64,000 nucleotides of DNA. Source: Fen-183 sp036504335. Its GTDB lineage: Bacteria > Acidobacteriota > Thermoanaerobaculia > UBA5066. The stretch is from positions 36,757-100,756 of the forward strand of contig DASXVJ010000026.1 of NCBI GenBank assembly GCA_036504335.1, in the 5' to 3' direction. Position 1 is the first letter of the stretch; every line of letters starts with the position of its first letter. This document shows positions 30,372 through 41,133 of this stretch, one piece after another. The notes beneath the pieces are model-generated. The model was given only the letters and a program-made list of their open reading frames with translations. It did no database searches and had not been told where the DNA came from. Position numbers and translations under genes: made by a program.

Positions 30372-30668
30372 ATGGGCCATACGAACCTGAGCGCGCGGAT
30401 CCTGACGTACCTCGAGGGGGCCGTGACGGGAAATCTCCTGCGCAGCGAGCGCGAGATCGCGGCGGCCGTCGCGGCCACGGTCGAGGAAGTCCACGAGACG
30501 ATCCGCGACCTCGTCCGCCGCGGCGAGGTGTTCGAGCCGATTCCCCGGCGGTACCTGCGCCGCGAGCGGCGCGTCGGCGAGCGGCGCGGCGTCGCCGAAC
30601 GCCGGGCGGCCCCGCGTCCGAGCGCGCGCGACCGGCGCAAGACCGCGCGCCGCGCATCGAAGCCCTAG
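30372..30668 (+). CDS. Small basic protein with winged-helix-like N-terminus
   Basis: This is a 98-residue protein. Residues 5-55 (LSARILTYLEG, REIAAAVAATVEEVHETIRD, LVRRGEVFEPIPRRYLR) read like a winged-helix DNA-binding domain. The C-terminal 40 residues are extremely Arg-rich (RRERRVGERRGVAERR), as in nucleic-acid-binding tails. It stands alone between divergent RidA and convergent CoA-binding genes. The function is unknown; a small transcription or nucleoid factor is a guess. Confidence 0.55.
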   Translation: MGHTNLSARILTYLEGAVTGNLLRSEREIAAAVAATVEEVHETIRDLVRRGEVFEPIPRRYLRRERRVGERRGVAERRAAPRPSARDRRKTARRASKP

Positions 30669-30699
30669 CGGTTCCGCGCGGCGCCGACCCGGCGTCCCG

Positions 30700-31167
30700 T
30701 CACGCGGGCAGGCGGCCCTTGAATCCGAGCCACCACCGGAAGCAGCGGTGCGCGACGTCCACGGGGGCGCAGTACATCAGCGGGCATCCGCCCACGATCG
30801 GCGCGATCCCGGCGGCGCGGCAGGCCTCCAGCGCGGCGTCCGAGACGCTGCCCTCGCCGAACGAGCGGTGGAACCAGACGTGCTTCACCCCGCGCGCGGC
30901 CGCTTGTTTGACGAGGCCCGCGGCGACGTCCGGGTGGGCGGCGATCACGAGGCCGTCGACGGCTCCGGGAATGGCCGCGAGGTTCGGGTAGCAGGCGACG
31001 CCCTCGACCGTCTCCGCGTTCGGGTTCACGGGCACGGCGTCGTACCCCGCAGCCTTCAGCTTCCTGAAGATGGCGTTCGCGGGCAGGTTCCCCTCGCGCG
31101 ACACGCCCGCCACGGCGAAGCGCGTGCCCTGCAGGAACGAGGCGACGGACTCGGGGACTCGCGCCAC
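30700..31167 (-). CDS. CoA-binding domain protein (YccU-like)
   Basis: This is a 155-residue single Rossmann CoA-binding domain. Motifs: FAVAGVSREGNLPANAIFRK at 17-36, YDAVPVNPNAETVEGVACYP, VDGLVIAAHPDVAAGLVKQA and KHVWFHRSFGEGSVSDAALE. The IVGGCPLMYCAP ending is typical. Such proteins bind CoA but have no confirmed reaction. It is followed on the same strand by no partner; the upstream gene is the RsbRD-like protein, 12 bases away. Confidence 0.85.
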   Translation of the reverse strand: MARVPESVASFLQGTRFAVAGVSREGNLPANAIFRKLKAAGYDAVPVNPNAETVEGVACYPNLAAIPGAVDGLVIAAHPDVAAGLVKQAAARGVKHVWFHRSFGEGSVSDAALEACRAAGIAPIVGGCPLMYCAPVDVAHRCFRWWLGFKGRLPA

Positions 31168-31179
31168 GTGATCCTGATC

Positions 31180-31635
31180 CTACGTCGTGCCCTTGAAGAG
31201 CGCCCTGAGGTCCAGCGAGTGGGCGTCGCGGTTCCGGCTCACGAGGGCGACGTACTCGATGGCGAGCGCCTGCTTGCCCGCGCCGAGCACCGTGCTGACG
31301 AGTCCGAACGCCTCGGGGTACTGCAACGGCTCCATGCGGGCCGTGATCCGCCGCCAGATGACTTCCTCGAGCACGTTGAAGGCCGTGTGGACCTCCTCGA
31401 GGTCGAAGCCGTCCTTGTAGCGCTCGCGGGCGACGCCCTGCGCGTACTCGATCATCGGGAGAAGCGTCCGCGTGGCGACACAGTCGGCCGTCAGGTCGTA
31501 GAGCTTCGCGAGCCTCTCGCGATTCTGCTCGGCGCGGCTGGCGGTGTAGTGGGGCAGCGTCGCGCGGGAGAGGCCCTGGATCGCGTCCGCGACCGCTTCC
31601 GCGCGCGTTTCTTCGAGCAACCGGGGGAGTTCCAT
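31180..31635 (-). CDS. Small helical protein resembling the RsbRD N-terminal domain
   Basis: This 151-residue all-alpha protein has a ribosome binding site AGGAAG seven bases before the ATG at 31635. Sequence such as LLEETRAEAVADAIQGLSRA, AEQNRERLAKLYDLTADCVA, DGFDLEEVHTAFNVLEEVIW and GLVSTVLGAGKQALAIEYVA resembles the non-haem globin-like sensory domain at the N-terminus of RsbR/RsbRD stressosome and some histidine kinases. No STAS or kinase domain follows, so it would be a free-standing sensor or adaptor. The assignment is from pattern only. Confidence 0.5.
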   Translation of the reverse strand: MELPRLLEETRAEAVADAIQGLSRATLPHYTASRAEQNRERLAKLYDLTADCVATRTLLPMIEYAQGVARERYKDGFDLEEVHTAFNVLEEVIWRRITARMEPLQYPEAFGLVSTVLGAGKQALAIEYVALVSRNRDAHSLDLRALFKGTT

Positions 31636-31753
31636 CGATTCTTCCTTCCTCGAGACGACCATCATGGGCAAAGATAGGGCCGCTCCGGCCGTTGGCGCCC
31701 TGAGTGCGGCTGCTCTATCGCGGGAGCGGAAATTCCGTGGTAATGATCCCGGG

Positions 31754-33592
31754 ATGAAGACGTTCCGCGTCGCCGCCTCGATCGCACTCCTCGCCTTTTC
31801 CAGCGGTCTTCTCGCGCAGCCCGCGCCGGCGCCGGTCTTGTCGCCCGCCGCGACCCGCGTGAAGGCAGACGTCGCCTTCCTGGCTTCAGACGACCTCAAG
31901 GGCCGTCGAGCGGGCACCGTGGATGGCGACCGCGCCGCCGCCTGGGTCGCCGAGCAGTTCAGGAAGATCGGGCTTGCGCCCGCCGGCCCGAACGGCGCAT
32001 GGCTGCAGCCTTTCGACTTCATCGACGGCGTCGACCTCGGCGCGAAGAACCGCCTCGAGACGGCCGCCGGGGCGAAGAAGGCCTGGACCGCCGGCAACGA
32101 CTTCCGGCCACTCGCGTTCTCGGCCGCGGGCGTCGCCGAGGGTGACGTCGTGTTCGCGGGCTACGGCATCGTCGCCAAGGACCTCGGGTACGACGACTAC
32201 GCCGGGCTCGACGTGAAGGACAAGATCGTCCTCGTCCTGCGCTACAGCCCGGACGGCGACGACGAGAAGTCCGCGTTCTCGCCGTTCGCGGCGCTCCGCT
32301 TCAAGGCGGCCGTCGCGCGCGAGAAGGGCGCGAAGGCCATGCTCGTGGCCGCGGGCCCGCTCACGAAGGACGTGACGGACGACCTCATCGCGCTGCGCAC
32401 GGATGCGGCGTTCTCGGACGCCGGCATCGTCGCGGTCTCCGTCCGCCGGCCCGTCGCCGAGGCTCTCCTCGCCGGCCCCGGCAGGACGCTCGAGGCGGCG
32501 CAGAAGGCCATCGACGACACGAAAAAGCCGGCGTCGTTCGCCGTCGCCGGCGCCCGCGCCGCCGTGAACGTCGACGTCACGCCCCGCCGCGTCAAGGCGG
32601 CCAACGTGATCGGTCTCCTGAAGGGCACGGACCCCGCGAAGAGCGCCGAGGTCGTGATCGTCGGCGCACACTGGGACCACCTCGGGCTCGGCGGCACGAC
32701 GTCTCTCGCCTCGGCGAGCGGGCCGCAGATCCACCACGGCGCCGACGACAACGCGTCCGGCGTCGCCGCGCTTCTCGAGACGGCGCGCGACCTCGTCGCC
32801 CGTCGCGCCACGCTCCCGCGGTCCGTCCTCTTCATCTCGTTCGCGGCGGAGGAGCTCGGCACGCTGGGCGCCCTCCACTTCACGAAGAACCCGACCGTGC
32901 CCTGGGACTCGGTCGTGGCGATGTTCAACCTCGACATGGTCGGACGGCTCCGCGAGAACAAGCTCGACGTCCAGGGCGCGGGCACCTCGCCGGCCTGGAA
33001 GGGCTTCGTCGAGACGTCCAACAAGGACGCGAACCTCAAGCTCGCGCTCCTCGACGGGGGCTTCGGCCCGTCGGACCACTCGCCGTTCTACGCGGCGAAA
33101 AAGCCCGTGCTCTTCGTCTTCACGGGCGCGCACGGCGACTATCACAAGCCCTCCGACACGGCCGACCGCATCGACTCCGAGGGCATCGTCCGCGTCGTGA
33201 AGTTCATCGAGCCGATCGTCGTCGCGGTCGCGTCCGAGCCCATGCGCATCGCCTACGCCGAGGTGAAGGGCGGCGCGCCGGCGGGCGGGGGATCGCGCAG
33301 CTTCCGGGTGTGGGTCGGCGGCATCCCGGACTTCTCCGAGGAGGGCAAGGGCGTGAAGCTCTCCGGCGTCACGGGCGGCTCGCCCGCGGAGACGGCGGGG
33401 CTCATGGCCGGCGACACGATCGTCAGGCTCGGCGACAAGGAGCTCCGCAACCTCTACGACTACACCTACGCGCTGCAGGGCCGAAAGCCGGGCGAGAGGG
33501 TGAACCTCGTCGTCAAGCGGGTCGAGAACGGCCAGACGGTCGAGAAAACGATCGAGGTCACGCTGGGCTCGAGGCCGGACGCTACGAAGTAG
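31754..33592 (+). CDS. Exported M28 aminopeptidase with PDZ domain
   Basis: This is a 612-residue product with signal peptide MKTFRVAASIALLAFSSGLL (cleavage near AQPAPAP). A PA-type insert (VVFAGYGIVAKDLGYDDYAG) is followed by the M28 zinc core: VIVGAHWDHLGLGG, IHHGADDNASGVAALLETAR, FISFAAEELGTLGALHFTKN, FNLDMVGRLRE and GAHGDYHKPSDTADRIDSEG. A C-terminal PDZ domain follows (VKLSGVTGGSPAETAGLMAG, DTIVRLGDKELRNLYDYTYA). It is a periplasmic peptidase likely to scavenge amino acids. An upstream in-frame start would add 30 residues before the signal, so ATG 31754 is chosen. Confidence 0.9.
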   Translation: MKTFRVAASIALLAFSSGLLAQPAPAPVLSPAATRVKADVAFLASDDLKGRRAGTVDGDRAAAWVAEQFRKIGLAPAGPNGAWLQPFDFIDGVDLGAKNRLETAAGAKKAWTAGNDFRPLAFSAAGVAEGDVVFAGYGIVAKDLGYDDYAGLDVKDKIVLVLRYSPDGDDEKSAFSPFAALRFKAAVAREKGAKAMLVAAGPLTKDVTDDLIALRTDAAFSDAGIVAVSVRRPVAEALLAGPGRTLEAAQKAIDDTKKPASFAVAGARAAVNVDVTPRRVKAANVIGLLKGTDPAKSAEVVIVGAHWDHLGLGGTTSLASASGPQIHHGADDNASGVAALLETARDLVARRATLPRSVLFISFAAEELGTLGALHFTKNPTVPWDSVVAMFNLDMVGRLRENKLDVQGAGTSPAWKGFVETSNKDANLKLALLDGGFGPSDHSPFYAAKKPVLFVFTGAHGDYHKPSDTADRIDSEGIVRVVKFIEPIVVAVASEPMRIAYAEVKGGAPAGGGSRSFRVWVGGIPDFSEEGKGVKLSGVTGGSPAETAGLMAGDTIVRLGDKELRNLYDYTYALQGRKPGERVNLVVKRVENGQTVEKTIEVTLGSRPDATK

Positions 33593-33598
33593 GCCGGG

Positions 33599-33886
33599 TC
33601 AGACCCCGTCGACGAGGATCATCCGCGAGCGCGCGGTCGCGAGCCGCAGGGCCTTTGGTCCCGCGTATTCCGGCGACGCCCACCAGGCGCGCGCGCGCTC
33701 GCGATCCGGGAACTCCAGCATCGCGAGCCTGGGCGGGTGCCAGTCGCCCTCCAGCGTCTCGATCGCGCCGCCGCGGACGAGGAATCGGCCGCCGTAGGCG
33801 GTGATGGACGGCATCACGGTCTCGCGGTAACGCGCGTAGCCCGCGGCGTCATGGACGTCGATCTCGACGAGGATATATGCGGGCAT
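33599..33886 (-). CDS. DUF1330 protein
   Basis: This is a 95-residue dimeric alpha/beta-barrel-type protein. MPAYILVEIDVHDAAGYARY at the start, YGGRFLVRGGAIETLEGDWH, PPRLAMLEFPDRERARAWWA and YAGPKALRLATARSRMILVD cover the whole DUF1330 domain. The function of the family is unknown; related folds are monooxygenases or stress proteins. It ends six bases from the stop of the convergent peptidase gene. Confidence 0.85.
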   Translation of the reverse strand: MPAYILVEIDVHDAAGYARYRETVMPSITAYGGRFLVRGGAIETLEGDWHPPRLAMLEFPDRERARAWWASPEYAGPKALRLATARSRMILVDGV

Positions 33887-33899
33887 GGGGCCTCCGTTC

Positions 33900-34247
33900 C
33901 TACTCGACGATGAGCATCTGCGCCTCGGCGCCCAGCGCGTCGACGGACTGCCGGCACGTGTGGCCGGGTGTCGCCCATTCGACGTAGAGCAGGCTGCCGA
34001 AGTCGGGGAAGTCGGGCTCCTCGAGACACTCTTCCGGGTCGTCCGTCTCCGGGTCGAAGGACGCGTCGAGGTTCGGCCTCAGCACGAGGTCGGCGTGCGT
34101 GCCGCAGAGGGACGCGTGGTAGTACGGGCCGATCGACGCGCTCTCGTGGAGCTCCATCGCGACGCCCAGCGTGCGCTCCACGACCCCGCGCACGGCCTCG
34201 ATGTCCGGGTCCGGAAATCCCCAGAGCTCGACGATTGGTTCGGCCAT
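33900..34247 (-). CDS. Hypothetical protein
   Basis: This is a 115-residue acidic product from the ATG at 34247 (an upstream start would add nine residues). It begins MAEPIVELWGFPDPDIEAVR, has FDPETDDPEECLEEPDFPDF near 75 and ends ALGAEAQMLIVE. No signal or membrane segment is present. No family is recognised. It lies between a DUF1330 gene and the terminator hairpin of pnp on the same strand. Confidence 0.55.
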   Translation of the reverse strand: MAEPIVELWGFPDPDIEAVRGVVERTLGVAMELHESASIGPYYHASLCGTHADLVLRPNLDASFDPETDDPEECLEEPDFPDFGSLLYVEWATPGHTCRQSVDALGAEAQMLIVE

Positions 34248-34279
34248 GGGCGGATTGTGCCTGACGGGCCACAAAGCAC

Positions 34280-34306
34280 GAGAGGCGCCTCGACGAGGCG
34301 CCTCTC
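34280..34306 (-). terminator. Strong hairpin downstream of pnp
   Basis: A perfect 11-bp inverted repeat (GAGAGGCGCCT and AGGCGCCTCTC, loop CGACG) lies about 40 bases after the pnp stop. Read on the plus strand it is followed by TTTAA. Read on the minus strand (pnp direction) the tail is less T-rich. It is placed to end rpsO-pnp transcripts. Confidence 0.65.
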
Positions 34307-34310
34307 TTTA

Positions 34311-34343
34311 AGACCTTCTAAGAAAACCTTCTCTTCGTCTTCG
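34311..34343. repeat. Half copy L of the palindromic element after pnp
   Basis: GACCTTCTAAGAAAACCTTC followed by a pyrimidine tract sits between the pnp stop and its terminator hairpin. No left arm is seen. Confidence 0.7.
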
Positions 34344-34346
34344 TTT

Positions 34347-36590
<2,244 letters not shown>

Positions 36591-36699
36591 GGGCATTTCC
36601 TTTCGGTGGCCCGGCGCGCCGGCCGGCATGCACGTCTCACCCGGGCCGCAGGGCGCGGGCCGGGATGTGCCGCCGGACGATTGCCGATGAAGAAAAGGA

Positions 36700-36969
36700 C
36701 TACTTGCGCAGTCCGAGGCGCTCGATCAACGCGCGGTACCGGTCCGCGTCGCGCTTCTTCACGTAATCGAGCAGGCGGCGGCGCCGGCCGACCATCTGGA
36801 GGAGGCCCCTCCGGGAATGGTGGTCCTTGGCGTGCGCCTTGAAGTGCTCGGTCAGCTCGGAAATGCGCTTGGACAGGAGAGCCACCTGGACCTCGGGCGA
36901 GCCCGTGTCGCTGTCGTGGCGCCGGTACGTCGTGATCGTTTCCGCCTTCTTCGTGGTGAGCTGGGCCAA
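36700..36969 (-). CDS. rpsO: 30S ribosomal protein S15
   Basis: This is the 89-residue primary 16S rRNA-binding protein. DSDTGSPEVQVALLSKRISE, LTEHFKAHAKDHHSRRGLLQ and MVGRRRRLLDYVKKRDADRY are diagnostic. The start is TTG with AAGGAA nine bases upstream. S15 often represses its own translation in other bacteria; the short leader here shows no obvious pseudoknot. It is followed by pnp after 109 bases. Confidence 0.97.
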   Translation of the reverse strand: MAQLTTKKAETITTYRRHDSDTGSPEVQVALLSKRISELTEHFKAHAKDHHSRRGLLQMVGRRRRLLDYVKKRDADRYRALIERLGLRK

Positions 36970-37006
36970 TGTCTTATCGTTCCTTCTCTAATTTTTCAGA
37001 ACGGGG

Positions 37007-37035
37007 AGTCTAGCCGACCGGCCGGGGCGGGTCAA
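37007..37035 (-). promoter_or_regulatory. Sigma-70-type promoter of rpsO-pnp
   Basis: On the minus strand TTGACC (37035-37030) and TAGACT (37012-37007) are separated by exactly 17 bases. The transcript would start near 37000, about 30 bases before the rpsO start. Confidence 0.6.
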
Positions 37036-37076
37036 CCGAGCGGTTGCGGACGTGCGGCCCCGGCCCGCGGTCTTCC

Positions 37077-37082
37077 TATACT
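37077..37082 (+). promoter_or_regulatory. -10-like hexamer before the GT-C-like gene
   Basis: TATACT ends eight bases before the ATG at 37091, predicting a transcript that begins at the start codon. There is no Shine-Dalgarno sequence. Confidence 0.4.
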
Positions 37083-37090
37083 GGCCCAAG

Positions 37091-39181
37091 ATGCTCGATC
37101 GGAAAGGGTTCTCGGCCCGCTACGCCCGGGTCCTGATCGTCGCCGTGGCCGCCGTGCTGGCGGGGGCGGTGCTCGCCTCCGACCTGGACGCGGTCGGCAG
37201 CTTCATCTTCCCGCTGGACGACTCCTACATCTACCTCCAGTACGCGTCGCGGGCAGCCGACGGCCACCCTTTCTCCTATGGGCCCGGCGAACCCCCGAGC
37301 ACCGGGATGACCGCCCTCCTCTATCCCGCGCTCCTCGCGCTGCCGGCGCGAGCCGGGCTGCGAGGGGACGCTCTCGCGCTTTTCGCGTTCGGCCTCGGCG
37401 CCGTGTTTCTGGCGGGATCGGGCCTCCTCGTGCATCGCTTCGTCGGACGGGTCTGCCGGCCGTCGGTGGCCGTGTGCTCGGCGCTCCTCGTGCTCGCGAC
37501 GGGCCCTTGTCTCTGGGGAATCCTGAGCGGGATGGAGATCGGGCTGACGGTCTTTCTCTTCCTGCTCTCCGCCGAGACGCTCGTCCGGGAGATGGAAGCC
37601 GGGCGCCTGCGCCTCGCTCCCGTCCTGCTTCTCCTCCTGGGATTCTCGCGCCCCGAGGCGATGCTGTGCGCTCTCGCGCTCTGCGTCCTCGTGCTCGCCT
37701 GGACGCGGCGCCGCGCCCTGCGCGGGCGCGGGCTGCTGCTGCTCCCGTTCGCGGCCCCCCTCGTCCTCGTCCTCGTGAACCTCGCGCTGACCGGACGGAT
37801 CGGGCCCGACACCGCGCGGCCGAAGTCTCCGCTCTACACCCCGGAGTACTCGCCGCTCTTTCACGCGAAGGTGGCGGGGCGTTTTCTCGCGTCGGCCGGG
37901 GAGGGGCTGGTCTCCGGCTCGTTCCTCCCGCGGGACGCCCCGGGCGTCGCGGCCCGCGAGACGCTCGTCTTTCTCCCTCCCCTCGCGGGGGTGCTGTTCG
38001 CGCTCGCGCTCGCTCACGGCCTCCGCGGCGAGGTCCGGGCGCGCGCTCCGGGCCCGTATCTCCTGCTGGGCGGGTGGTTTCTCACAGGTCTCCTGGCCGT
38101 CGCGTTCCTTTCGGGGTCTTCGAGCCATCATTTCCGTTACTCCCTTCCCTACGTCGTCGGGCTCGTCGCGCTGCTTCCTCCGGGAGCCGACGCCCTCGCG
38201 TCGCGGCTTGGCGCGGTCGCCCCGCGTCTGGGCCGGGGAGGCCTCTTCGCGCTCGCAGCCGCGGTTCTGCTCCTGTGGCAGCTGCGGACGTCGGTGGACT
38301 TCGTCGAGCGATACGGCCGCGAAGCCCGGGGCTTCGTCGAGTACCGCGACGCCGCGACGTGGATGCGCGACCGGCTCCCCGCGGACGAACGCACGGCGAT
38401 CCTCGACGCCGGAATCATCGGCTTCCGCTCGGAGCGCCGGCTCGTCGATCTCTACGGGCTGACGACGGCGGCGATGGCTCCGTCGACGGTCTTCTGGGCC
38501 GACTGGGCGGGAAGCAAGTTCGAGGTCATGACCTCGTGGAAGGGGAAGGAGCGCCCGCGTTACTTCCTCGCGCACCGGATCCGGTGGGACGAGAACGGAG
38601 ACGAGGCCCACCTCGACCCCTTCCGCGGACGGGTCGTGAAGGTGTTTGCGTCCCCGCCGCGCAGCGTCCCGACGATCGGCCAGGCCCTGACGTTGTGGGA
38701 AATCGACTGGACCCGCCTGGAACCGTCACCGGGTCCGTGCGGTGCGGCTGCGAGCGGGCTTCCCGTGCTCGACGCGGTCAACGTCGCGGACGTCGCGAGT
38801 GAGCGGGCTCACGGGTGGCGCTTCCAGCCGCGCACGGCCGGGACGTTCACGTCGAATCGCGTCCTGACGCTCGCCTGCCGGGAAGGGCGCCGCGCGGCCG
38901 ACGGCGTTCGCGGGATCGACGGCAGCGCGGCGTTCAATCTCGACGCGCCCGCCGCAGGTGCGGCGCGGCTCGCCCTGCGCCTGGCGGGGCCGGCCGGCAC
39001 GGTCCGCGTCGACGTGAACGGCGCCCCGATCGGAGACGCCGTCCTGGAGGGCGATCCCGCCCGCTGGAGCGAGCCGGTCCTGCGCATCCCGGACGGTCTT
39101 CTGAGGAAGGGCCGCAACTCGTTTCGTGTGACCGGCACCTTCCTGGTCGGCCACGCCTGGCTTCTCGGCGACGCGCCCTGA
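37091..39181 (+). CDS. Multi-pass membrane protein resembling GT-C glycosyltransferases
   Basis: The 696-residue protein has about ten hydrophobic helices in residues 10-420, e.g. VLIVAVAAVLAGAVLASDL and GLFALAAAVLLLWQL. The first loop has IFPLDDSYIYLQYASRAADG followed by HPFSYGPGEPPSTGMTALLY. This Asp-Asp pair with YxxxYA and a following Gly/Pro-rich loop is typical of lipid-linked-sugar GT-C enzymes. The C-terminal 280 residues form a soluble region (RLVDLYGLTTAAMAPSTVFW, RVDVNGAPIGDAVLEGDPAR), probably periplasmic with a carbohydrate-binding-like beta sandwich. It may glycosylate proteins or extracellular glycans. The acceptor is unknown. Confidence 0.7.
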   Translation: MLDRKGFSARYARVLIVAVAAVLAGAVLASDLDAVGSFIFPLDDSYIYLQYASRAADGHPFSYGPGEPPSTGMTALLYPALLALPARAGLRGDALALFAFGLGAVFLAGSGLLVHRFVGRVCRPSVAVCSALLVLATGPCLWGILSGMEIGLTVFLFLLSAETLVREMEAGRLRLAPVLLLLLGFSRPEAMLCALALCVLVLAWTRRRALRGRGLLLLPFAAPLVLVLVNLALTGRIGPDTARPKSPLYTPEYSPLFHAKVAGRFLASAGEGLVSGSFLPRDAPGVAARETLVFLPPLAGVLFALALAHGLRGEVRARAPGPYLLLGGWFLTGLLAVAFLSGSSSHHFRYSLPYVVGLVALLPPGADALASRLGAVAPRLGRGGLFALAAAVLLLWQLRTSVDFVERYGREARGFVEYRDAATWMRDRLPADERTAILDAGIIGFRSERRLVDLYGLTTAAMAPSTVFWADWAGSKFEVMTSWKGKERPRYFLAHRIRWDENGDEAHLDPFRGRVVKVFASPPRSVPTIGQALTLWEIDWTRLEPSPGPCGAAASGLPVLDAVNVADVASERAHGWRFQPRTAGTFTSNRVLTLACREGRRAADGVRGIDGSAAFNLDAPAAGAARLALRLAGPAGTVRVDVNGAPIGDAVLEGDPARWSEPVLRIPDGLLRKGRNSFRVTGTFLVGHAWLLGDAP

Positions 39182-39199
39182 GCGCGTCGTCCCGGCGAT

Positions 39200-40126
39200 T
39201 CAGCCCGCGAGGACGACTTTCGGCCGGGCGAGGGCGAGAGCGCCCCGGCCGAGGGGCTCGAGGATCCCGAGGGCGAGGAGCTCTCCGCCGTCCGTGAGGC
39301 GGACCATCGAAGCGCCGGCCGCTCCCTCGGGCACGCGGACGGGCACGCCGTGGCCGCTCCTCACCTTCGCGGCCTCCGCGGGCGCGAGCGCCACGACCGG
39401 GAACGGCAGCGGGATCTCCGAGAGGGACATCCAGGACGGCTTCCCGAAGCGTTCCTCGCGCGCGAGGGCTTCCAGAGCCGGCAGCGTGCGCGCCTCGTCG
39501 AGGCGGAACGGGCCGATCGACGTGCGCCGGAGGCTGCCGAGGTGCGCCCCCGTGCCGAGGACCTTTCCGATGTCGTGCGCGAGCGACCGGATGTACGTGC
39601 CGGTCGTGCACGCGACGCGGAAGCGCGCGACCGCGCCGTCGACGCCGAGGATCTCGAGCGAGCGGACGGTCACCTTCTTCGGCGTGTCCGGCACCGGCTC
39701 TCCGGCGCGCGCGAGCTCGTAGAATTTCTTCCCGCCGACCTTCTTGGCCGAGTACGGCGGGGGCACCTGCAGGATCTCGCCCGTGAACGCGCGGCAGGCG
39801 TCCTCGAGCGCTTCGCGGGACGGAGCCGGGCCCGGGTGCGGCGCTCCAGCGGGCGTGCCCTCGGTGTCGTACGTGTCGGTCGCGACGCCGAAGACGATCG
39901 TGCCCTCGTACGTCTTGTCCCAGCCGGTCAGGAACGACTGCAGGCGCCCCGCGCGGCCGACGCACAGGACGAGCAGGCCGGTCGCGGCCGGGTCGAGCGT
40001 GCCCGTGTGGCCGATGCGGCGCGTGCCGAGGAGGCGGCGCGCGACGTCGACGACGTCGTGCGACGTGAGCTTTACCGGCTTGTCGACGAGGAGCACCCCG
40101 TCGGGGCCCGCCGGGCGGACGTTCAA
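39200..40126 (-). CDS. truB: tRNA pseudouridine-55 synthase
   Basis: TruB isomerises U55 in the T-loop of tRNAs. The 308-residue product has GVLLVDKPVKLTSHDVVDVA at the start, catalytic Asp45 in GHTGTLDPAATGLLVL, DKTYEGTIVFGVATDTYDTE, QVPPPYSAKKVGGKKFYELA and CTTGTYIRSLAHDIGKVLGT. A C-terminal PUA-like region follows (RSGHGVPVRVPEGAAGA). The TTG start at 40126 overlaps the stop of the upstream nuclease (TTGA). It is the last gene of the rimP-nusA-infB operon. Confidence 0.95.
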   Translation of the reverse strand: MNVRPAGPDGVLLVDKPVKLTSHDVVDVARRLLGTRRIGHTGTLDPAATGLLVLCVGRAGRLQSFLTGWDKTYEGTIVFGVATDTYDTEGTPAGAPHPGPAPSREALEDACRAFTGEILQVPPPYSAKKVGGKKFYELARAGEPVPDTPKKVTVRSLEILGVDGAVARFRVACTTGTYIRSLAHDIGKVLGTGAHLGSLRRTSIGPFRLDEARTLPALEALAREERFGKPSWMSLSEIPLPFPVVALAPAEAAKVRSGHGVPVRVPEGAAGASMVRLTDGGELLALGILEPLGRGALALARPKVVLAG

Positions 40127-41133
40127 CGCGTCTCCGGAGCGGAGTCGGCCGTGACGGCTGCGGCGATCTCGGTGACGAGCGCCGCCTTCGCGGCGTCGAG
40201 CGTGCCCTTGATCCGGCAGCCGGCCGCGTTGCGGTGGCCGCCGCCGCCGTGGAGGGCCGCGACGCCGCGGACGTCGACGGCGCCCTTGCTGCGGAGCGAG
40301 CAGCGGATCTCGCCCTCCTCGCCCTCGCGCAGGAGAGCCGCGGCCTTGACGCCGTGGATCCCGCGCGCGCGGTTCACGAGCCCTTCGGTGTCGGACTCCT
40401 GCGCCCCGCTCTCGGCGAAGAAGCGGCGGGGAAGCTCGACGGTCGCGACGGCGCCGCCCGCGTGAAGGGCGAGCGTGCCGAGGACGAGCGCCTCGAGCTT
40501 CAGCGAGGACAGCGGCGCCGCCTCGAAAAGGAACTCGTTCACGGGCCCCGGCTTCGCACCCGCCGCGACGAGCCGCGCGCCGAGCGCGAGCGCCTTCGGC
40601 GTCGTGTTCGAGTAGCGGAACGAGCCCGTGTCCGACACGAGCGAGACCCACAGGTTCGTCGCGGCGTCGGCCGTGAGCGGCCACTGGAGGAGGTCGAGGA
40701 GGTCCGCGACGATCTCGCCCACGGCGGCCGCGGGGAGGTCGACCAGGTTCAGCGCGCCGTAGCGCGCGTTGCCGGGGTGGTGGTCGATGTTGACGACTCT
40801 CCCTGCGAACAGGTTCGGCCAGCCCGTGCGATCCGACTCGGGGCACTCCATGACGAGGATCGCGTCGTACGCGGCCGGCCAGTCGGCGGGCAGGGCGTCG
40901 AGCACCTCGACGCGGGAGATCCCCGGCATCCCGTCGTACGCGTAGGACCAGGGGTCGCGCATGACGACGCGCGCCTGCTTGCCCGCCGCTGCGAGCGCCT
41001 GCGCGAGACCGAGGGCCGAGCCGAGGGCGTCGCCGTCCGGGTTCCGGTGGCCCGTGAGCAGGAAGCGTCGCCCGTTCCTGAGGAGGTCCGCGACGGCGCC
41101 GTAGGCCTCGTCGAGCGCGGCGTCACGCGTCAT
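40123..41133 (-). CDS. nrnA: DHH/DHHA1 phosphoesterase, NrnA-like oligoribonuclease
   Basis: This 336-residue enzyme probably degrades nanoRNAs and/or pAp. DHH domain motifs: RRFLLTGHRNPDGDALGSAL, ILVMECPESDRT, VVNIDHHPGNARYGALNLVD and LVSDTGSFRYSNTTPKALAL. The DHHA1 domain ends with GVAALHGGGGHRNAAGCRIK. These cover all metal-binding residues. Its position between rbfA and truB is common in many phyla. The stop of rbfA overlaps its start. Confidence 0.92.
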   Translation of the reverse strand: MTRDAALDEAYGAVADLLRNGRRFLLTGHRNPDGDALGSALGLAQALAAAGKQARVVMRDPWSYAYDGMPGISRVEVLDALPADWPAAYDAILVMECPESDRTGWPNLFAGRVVNIDHHPGNARYGALNLVDLPAAAVGEIVADLLDLLQWPLTADAATNLWVSLVSDTGSFRYSNTTPKALALGARLVAAGAKPGPVNEFLFEAAPLSSLKLEALVLGTLALHAGGAVATVELPRRFFAESGAQESDTEGLVNRARGIHGVKAAALLREGEEGEIRCSLRSKGAVDVRGVAALHGGGGHRNAAGCRIKGTLDAAKAALVTEIAAAVTADSAPETR

